Assembly (NCBI GenBank): GCA_014825775.1
Contig: MVAQ01000010.1
Location: 1-64,000 of the forward strand
DNA from: Krasilnikovozyma curviuscula
Lineage: Eukaryota; Basidiomycota; Tremellomycetes; Cystofilobasidiales; Mrakiaceae
DNA: 64,000 nt
Reading direction: 5' to 3'
Shown here: one piece after another, positions 58,130-64,000 of the stretch
How the letters are laid out: each line of letters begins with the position of its first letter
Numbering within the stretch: position 1 is the first letter of the stretch
Translations under genes and position numbers: made by a program
Notes under the pieces: generated by a model
What the model was told of the DNA's origin: nothing
What the model saw: the letters and a program-made list of their open reading frames with translations, nothing else
Database searches by the model: none

Positions 58130-58909
58130 TCACGGTATCAATGGAGGCATCTCTTCGTCTGTTTCGGCACTCACATCCGGTGTTACCGAAGCTGACACAC
58201 TAGGTTTCTTTTTGTGCTTCTTCTTCTTCTTCGTCGAGTTGCTTGCCGCCGTTGACGGACTACCCCCATCAACCACAGGCGACCCTTTCACAGTTGGCTC
58301 GTCAGATGTTCCACCACCATTTAACAGCTCCTCAGCATATGCCTTAGCCCTGTCTACCCCTTCTTCAGCTTCGGCTCTCTTCAGATCTTCTCCTATCGCA
58401 TCGACTATCCCTCGAACGGCTTCCTTCCACTGTTCGTCGTTAAATGTAGCCCCTCGCTCTTCAAATGTCTTCCGGAGTTCTTGGTCAAAATACCCAGGTG
58501 CTTTGTTGCTTTCGCCAAAATCTGACACGTCGTCTGAGAAGTGGCCCCATTCCACCTGTCCCAAAAATAGTCGATGATGTCAGTAAAACACGCTGCTGGA
58601 GACCAACTATAACAAATAAAAGCTCACTTTATCCCACTCAGACATCACACCAGCCCCCCACAAGATGAGCAACCCCTCAAAGATCAAAACAACTCTCCTC
58701 AACGTACCCAAGATGTACCCATCCCCAACTTCTCTACCCATGAACCACATGATAGCTGTTGGAGCTCTTCCAAGCACAACCGGAAGTGCCAATCCTTCCA
58801 ATGTGGTTTCAATTTTGAAGACTCGCGATTTCGGTGGGAGGAGGAAGGCGGCGAGGAGAATTGACAATGAAAAGGCGGTGAAGGTGAAGAGGGAAGAGTA
58901 GTGTCTCAT
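58130..58909 (-). CDS. small membrane protein with acidic/lysine-rich tail, function unknown
   Basis: The ATG at 58909-58907 opens MRHYSSLFTFTAFSLSILLA, which looks like a signal peptide or first membrane helix. A second hydrophobic part is LRRVVLIFEGLLILWGAGVM, with IETTLEGLALPVVLGRAPTA and IMWFMGREVGDGYILG between them. One intron joins SEWDK to VEWGHFSDDVSDFGESN. The C-terminal half is soluble and helical (DEQWKEAVRGIVDAIGEDLK; EGVDRAKAYAEELLNGGG), then a KKKKKHKKK run and an acidic end, stop at 58132-58130. I do not recognise a family. The downstream neighbour on the same strand starts at 57702. Confidence 0.72.
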
Positions 58910-59181
58910 TATATAAAGGTAGTACAGAATTTTTCGGAACCAGCCTGAGAAAGCATAATCGCGAAGACAATCAGTGATGAGAGTAACACATGCAGAGGCG
59001 GAGAAACAAACCATTCATGAAACATTCTCCTAGTGAAGGTATACATTGGCGAGATAGGTAGGTATCTGTTTTGAGGTATCGAAGGTACTGAGTGTGAAGT
59101 GTAGAAGAGCTTCGCAAGGCGTTCAGAATGACGTTAGGACAAAAGTGTGTCGGAGGCAGCAGGAAACGACAGCTTGTAGAC

Positions 59182-59670
59182 TCACAAGAAGATGATGGAC
59201 AGGCAAACGAGACCCCAAAGCGCAATTCCGACCAAGTACAAACCAACAGAAACAGTTTCCATCGGCACATAGGGACTGCCATTCTTCTTGACTAGCTTGA
59301 AGCCTCTGCCGTCGACCCCACTTCCAAACAATACCCTCCATGAGCTGATTTCAGAGTCGATAGCTCCGTAGAAAACAAAGACCATGAGTGCAACATAGAG
59401 TACCATAAATACCATGGCGGACAGGACTGGGAGCCATCTATAGAGTCGGTAGAGGATTGGAATGAAGAGACTGATCAAGAGGGTCGTCAAGGTGATGCGG
59501 AGCGGAGATCCTAGAAAGGTCTTCTTCCATCGTTGGAGCTTCGTTGGTTTTGCTGGAGGTTCATCGGGCGCTGGAGTTGAGTCTGTTGGTTTTGCAGCTG
59601 ATTCCTCAGCGGCAGGTGGTGCAGCTTTTGAGCCATTCTTTTTTGATGAAGAAGCTTTAGAAGCTTTCAT
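59182..59670 (-). CDS. small multi-pass membrane protein, function unknown
   Basis: The ATG at 59670-59668 opens MKASKASSSKKNGSKAAPPA, a basic then Pro/Ala-rich tail of about 45 residues. KLQRWKKTFLGSPLRITLTT follows, then membrane segments TLLISLFIPILYRLYRWLPV, LSAMVFMVLYVALMVFVFYG and VSVGLYLVGIALWGLVCLSI. The single open frame of 162 codons stops at 59184-59182, where TTGTGAGT could also be a splice donor, so a spliced C-terminal extension is possible. No family is recognised. It lies 270 bp upstream of the other small membrane protein gene on the same strand. Confidence 0.68.
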   Translation of the reverse strand: MKASKASSSKKNGSKAAPPAAEESAAKPTDSTPAPDEPPAKPTKLQRWKKTFLGSPLRITLTTLLISLFIPILYRLYRWLPVLSAMVFMVLYVALMVFVFYGAIDSEISSWRVLFGSGVDGRGFKLVKKNGSPYVPMETVSVGLYLVGIALWGLVCLSIIFL

Positions 59671-59925
59671 TATGTGACTTGATGCTGGCCTATGTTGATA
59701 TCACCTTCATAGAAGTAATTGCGAAGATATTTGGAAAACTTGGAAAGGAGAGAGTGGCGGTCGCTGAGCAACTTGCTCTTCAAAAATGCAGCGAAGGCGC
59801 TTATGCAATTCCGGTAATAGGAGAAAGGGATTCCCCAGCACCGCACAGAATAATAATTGGTTTCTATTCCCAACCAGAGACTTGTGCATAAAAGAGGAGT
59901 GTAAACAGCCTAATGCGCCATTTCA

Positions 59926-60961
59926 TCACACCCACTTTACCGTCGACTTCTTTGCAACCTCTATAATCTCCTCATCACCATCATTGTCCTCTTCATCATC
60001 CACCGCTGTTATCTGGTATGATTCTCCCAAATCAACTGTTTCTCCCTGATCAGTGATTAACTTCCATCGTACAACCTGGAACGGCGCGCCTTTACTTGGA
60101 CTTTGAAGGGACGTGATCAGTATCAATGAAGGGACCTCAACGACGAAACACTCACCGAATCGAAGTAAAGTAGACTCGTCCAGCGTCTTCAGTACCTTTC
60201 ACTCTAAAAGTCAGGTCGATTTTACCTTTCAGAGTGTTGTGCGTACCCTCAATACTGATAAAAGTGCAGAGGTGCGCAACCCGAAGGATCAATTACCGCC
60301 AAATGGAGACGCACACCATGAATAGTATGCTCACTAAGGTTGTCCACCCGCCCACCAAGCACCTTCAAGTCGGACAGCGTCACCCAGTACCTGTTCCACC
60401 GCCGGTGTTGTCCTCAATTCGAACATGATACTCGAAACGACTGTCGATCCAATCTTTTCCTGATTCACTGCGTATTCATAGAATAGCCACCATGAGAAGA
60501 CTGCTCCGGATACGAATAAGAGGTTTTTTCGGAAGAGAGTCTGAGAGGCACTCGAGACGCTCAGTTGAGGGTACATGTACAAACCTCAAATAGGAATCTG
60601 CACTCACTTCTTCTTTAGGTAGAGGTTTAAACTTGTCTGGTACGTAGAGTCTTGTAGGATGCTTCCATTTCGTGGGTTTAGGCCAGAGCAGCCCAGGTGA
60701 AGACGTCGACGACGGTGATTCGACCAAATCCCCACCACCAGACACACTCAAACTCCCGGCTATCCGATCTACACCTGCGTCTTCTCCTGCTGTGATTCCT
60801 GGAGTTGATGAGGAAGGGGTAGGGGCTGGAATGGGCTCCGGTTTGTGAGGTGGTGGAATTGCTTCAGGTGGGAACTTCCCTATCGGAATACTTTGCAACC
60901 CTCTAGAAGATCTGTGTACTGTTGTGCGTATTGGCTGAAGAAAAGACCCTAGGCGAGGCAT
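59926..60961 (-). CDS. COA1: cytochrome c oxidase assembly factor 1 (Coa1), mitochondrial inner membrane
   Basis: The ATG at 60961-60959 opens MPRLGSFLQPIRTTVHRSSR, a basic presequence for mitochondria. A proline-rich segment follows, then one membrane helix (NLLFVSGAVFSWWLFYEYAV). The Coa1/Tim21-type domain has STVVSSIMFELRTTPAVEQV and LGDAVRLEGAWWAGGQ, a KGKIDLTFRVKGTEDAGRV strand pair, VYFTSI, and PFQVVRWKLITDQGETVDLG. The end is acidic (EDNDGDEE) then KKSTVKWV at 59928-59926. Five or so exons. Coa1 acts in early cytochrome oxidase assembly with Cox1. The ALRTSP-like 'ELRTTPAVEQVLGD' favours Coa1 over Tim21, but the two are relatives. Confidence 0.83.
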
Positions 60962-61407
60962 GGTTATAATTGTGTCTACTTTCGAGAGTTCTGGTTAGAG
61001 AGCAGAAGACTTAAGAAGCGCTGAAGCCATTGTCACATTTTTTAGGCTGAAATGTCCAAGGGCGCAAACACACCTATCACAGAGGATCACTACTGCTTCT
61101 TCTTGCTGCCAACTTTGGCTTTCGAGCAGAAGTTGAACGCTCTGCACGCCACTGACTTTGTCTTTGATTTTCTGCGCGAGTAGGGAAGGTGGTCAGAACG
61201 ACGATCTGGCCTTCAAATCTCCTCAGGTCAAAGAGATCAAGATTATTCGGAAAGACTGTAGGTCTGTTCGGTGCTCCTATAGCAGTCCGCCTGGGATATA
61301 GGCACACTTGGAACGACGAGAAGATCGTTCAACTTGGTGAGCTTGCACCAGAGTGTAGTTGCACAAGCAGCAGTGCTGACTGGTACCCGTGTATTTAAGC
61401 GTGAAGG
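60962..61407. promoter_or_regulatory. divergent promoter between the Coa1 and Ndc1 genes
   Basis: A 446-bp stretch between divergent starts. A minus-strand frame over 61077-61307 is open for 76 codons from GTG, with an Arg/Ser-rich end, but it has no ATG and no known features. No gene is called. Confidence 0.4.
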
Positions 61408-64000
61408 ATGCAACAGTCTCCAATGCTCACACAGAGGGCTCTATCCTCCCGGCCCCTGAATGCGTTCTCTCCTGCTCAATCATCAGCTGCAGCTCCACCT
61501 ACTACAGCTTCCAGATCAACTCAAATACAGCTGAAACCAGCTTCCATGGCCATCCACAGTAGTCTTTCGAAGACTGTTTCTACGTCACTGCTAAAAGCTT
61601 CTACTAAGCCAGTTGCACCAAGCTATGAGCTTATGATCAAGGTGAGAGAAAACCCTCGCCGTCGATATCCAGCTTTGATACGTTGTTTTCATACATATCT
61701 GCTAACAGAATGACTCATCTTGCTTGGTGTGCTTTAAAATATCATAGAGAGTTTTACGAAGGAGGATGTTCCGAGTGATAGCTTTTACGGCGCTGGGAAC
61801 GCTAACCCTTCAAACTGCATCGACCCTATACAATGGCTCCTTTGGTAAGCCACCGTATTACTAGCTGAAAAATCGTTGACTCATTTGAACTGAATTGAAA
61901 TATGTTTTGGGTAACTGTAGGCGGATTCTGGTTTTTTCCAATCCCAACTATCTCAGCCCTCATTGTAGGAGCAATGAGTTTCTTACTTGGAGTTTTCCCA
62001 ATCGTGATCTTCCGAAAGAACATGCTTCAATGTAACTTCCTAAAACCAGTTACCTTATGTGTTGGAGCTGACATTCTTCGCTCTGCTTGTTTTTCTAGCG
62101 CAACCAAAATACGGCGGAAACGTCTTCGGTCTCATCAAGATCATCTTCACTTCACTAGACGTTCATCAATCAATCATCATCTTCCTTTTTTCAGGACTCA
62201 TCCAAGGGTTCCTCTGGACAAGACTGGCAACTCATCTTTATCCCAATTCAGGCTTTGGACTCTTCCAACCCACGACGTGAGTCTCTCTAGGCGTTAATGC
62301 CTATTGGACTTCAGACTGACTTGCAGGTTTTGTTCTTTAAATTGTGGTTTCTCAGCAAACATCCATACCATTTCAATGAGAAACTCATTCTCGCTATGTC
62401 CGCTCAAGCGTCTTTCAGCGTGTTTTACGCCATCAACGAATCACTTAGTGGAGGATTCAAGCCTGAATGGAAAAGCGACATTGTGAGATAGCTGCTAGTA
62501 TTGGGCCAAGACACTCTGCTAACAAACAGTGGTGACTCTTCCATTGCATAGTTCCCTATTGGATCTCAAATGATCAAGAAGCTTCAGATTCTTCCATTGA
62601 AGTTCGGACTCCCCCTCATACACACTGCGGCTTTCTCACTGGTCTTTTGGTTGACGAGAAGAAGTATCTGGACTTTCTTAGTGACTCGTTTTGGTTTACT
62701 CACAAGGTGAAATTCCGTGAGCGTATATGTCTCCTTCTGGCCTTGCTCTGATGCAAATATTCTTTCTTAAACCTGCAGACCATACATTGCCAACTTTGTC
62801 AGACCCCGTATAGGCCCTGTCACCCCTGGCACGGTCGTCAAAGTGTTGGTCTTGGAGATCTTCACAGTAGCCTGTTGGGAAATGGCTCAAACTGTCTTGA
62901 ACGTCTACATGACCCAACCAATGTTGATCTCATCTCACGCTACTTCACCAATCAAAAGTCTGTTGGGTGGAATAGAAAGTGCTTCAAATTCTTACTTTGC
63001 TGTACGTTCCCTTGGATGATTGGATCATTGAGGACCGCCAGCTGACAAGTTCACATTTCCTCCTTCACGAAGTACTTCGCTCAATTTGAATTGGCTCACT
63101 TGTCTGTGTGCTCTCCTAAGCGAAGATCGGAGATTTACAACGACGTTTCCAGTAATGGTTCCAACTCTTCTTCAAGATCAGCTGCAGCAGCGACGACCTG
63201 GGAGCTACTGTTTGATCTGGAAATTGGATTGCTACAAAAATCAATGATCACTCTTCAAGAGCGAGGAAAGCTTGCTAAAAAAGCAGCACCGTCTCCTCTA
63301 GCTTCAGCTACATCCGCGTCAATCTCAACATCATCACCTAGCAAACCAATTCAGCTCAAGAATGATTCCTCTATTTTCATCCCACAACCAAAAAAGAGCT
63401 TTGTACAGAATCTGATAGATAATCCAGCTTCTAACAGTATCTCTCTTTCCCCGAAACCTCATCAAGCCCCAGCGACTCCACTGCTTCCTCCTTCTCAAGC
63501 GCTATCAAATCCAGCTACAACTAGAGTTCCAGCAATCTTCACGTCGGAGTCATCCACTGCACCTCCATCTGCAGATACCTCGCCACTTTCGATGCCCCGC
63601 GCCGTTTCACCTAGCGGTGGACTCTCGATTTGGGACAACGTTTGGAGAGCTATTCCTGTGGAAGTGAGGGCAAAAGTAGACTTTGAGTTTGTCAGGAAGA
63701 TGAAAGCTAAATTGGTGGCTAAGGAAAGGATCGAAGCTTCGTTGAGTGACAGGAAGAGAGATGGGCTGATCGTTCAAAGTCAGTCTTTCTGCGTTTAACC
63801 GGGTTGAGAATCAATTTGACCTGTTGATTTACCATTTTCAGCGATATCGGCGCTCATCTCTGCTTCCCTTGTTGAAGACCCGTATGGACAAGTGCAAAGA
63901 TCGATCCCTCGCACTCTTGATGTTCTGACATCGTACCTCGACGCTGTCGACGACTTCATCACTGAGCTTGGGACCATTGGCACCACCCCGGAGGAGAGAG
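61408..64000 (+). CDS. NDC1: nucleoporin Ndc1 (nuclear pore anchoring protein), cut at the right edge
   Basis: The ATG at 61408 opens MQQSPMLTQRALSSRPLNAF, a Ser/Ala/Pro-rich tail of about 75 residues. Six membrane segments follow across short exons, including RVIAFTALGTLTLQTASTLY, PTISALIVGAMSFLLGVFPI, HQSIIIFLFSGLIQGFLWTR and LPLIHTAAFSLVFWLTRR-like sequence. Then come PYIANFVRPRIGPVTPGTVV, KVLVLEIFTVACWEMAQTVL and FAQFELAHLSVCSPKRRSEI. The soluble half has a Ser/Pro-rich insert, WRAIPVEVRAKVDFEFVRKM, and YGQVQRSIPRTLDVLTSYLD at the edge. This is the order of Ndc1, an integral protein that anchors nuclear pores and spindle pole bodies in the nuclear envelope. Around eight exons are visible. 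The C-terminus lies outside the window. Confidence 0.87.

Noticed and set aside
61077..61307. Arg/Ser-rich minus-strand frame of 76 codons
   Set aside because: It has no ATG and lies wholly in the Coa1/Ndc1 divergent promoter. There is no known protein resemblance.

Overview
The window looks like gene-dense nuclear DNA from a filamentous or yeast-like basidiomycete fungus, probably Agaricomycotina (inference). The evidence is the many short introns of about 55-80 nt with GTRNGT...YAG borders, a fungal set of single-copy housekeeping genes, divergent histone gene pairs, and families typical of basidiomycetes (CAP10/GT90 glycosyltransferase, basidiomycete GPCR-like receptor, DUF6534 membrane protein). 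No tRNA, rRNA, transposon or CRISPR array was recognised. Start sites were placed on ATG codons. Most coding sequences are split, so each feature spans start codon to stop codon including introns.

Layout. 1-2.1 kb: end of a possible left-hand gene, then an unknown multi-pass membrane protein (-). 2.25-4.7 kb: DUF726/TMCO4-Mil1 hydrolase (+). 5.2-12.1 kb: three minus-strand enzymes, namely a GT90 glycosyltransferase, methylthioribulose-1-phosphate dehydratase (methionine salvage) and a secreted beta-lactamase-fold hydrolase. 13.0-14.8 kb: GPCR-like 7TM protein (+). 16.1-18.2 kb: Ima1 inner nuclear membrane protein (+). 18.6-21.1 kb: a decayed fragment of a ribosomal protein gene lying just downstream of the intact eL8 gene (-). 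21.6-25.4 kb: SRPBCC-like protein (+), carnosine N-methyltransferase-like protein with His-rich insertions (-), SUZ-domain protein (+). 25.6-27.2 kb: divergent histone H4/H3 pair. 27.6-37.6 kb: hotdog thioesterase (+), PNKP-type DNA end-repair enzyme (-), hybrid histidine kinase (-), class I methyltransferase (-). 38.2-39.9 kb: divergent histone H2A/H2B pair. 40.3-48.6 kb: Nnf1 kinetochore protein (-), ELL elongation factor (+), Ppn2-like polyphosphatase (+), V-ATPase subunit E (-). 49-61 kb: Cse1 exportin (-), unknown membrane protein (+), DUF6534 protein (-), two small unknown membrane proteins (-), Coa1 (-). 61.4 kb to the end: nucleoporin Ndc1 (+), cut by the window edge.

These genes do not form one pathway. 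Several serve the nucleus: all four core histones, Ima1, Cse1, Ndc1, Nnf1, ELL and PNKP. The most interesting points are the H2A C-terminus, which in the simplest splice model lacks the SQE damage-signalling motif while two in-frame SQE motifs lie behind a downstream acceptor; the decayed eL8 copy; a strong imperfect palindrome and a shared octamer in the histone promoters; the split phospho-histidine codon of the hybrid kinase; and the His-rich methyltransferase. I did not find a convincing new multi-gene system.
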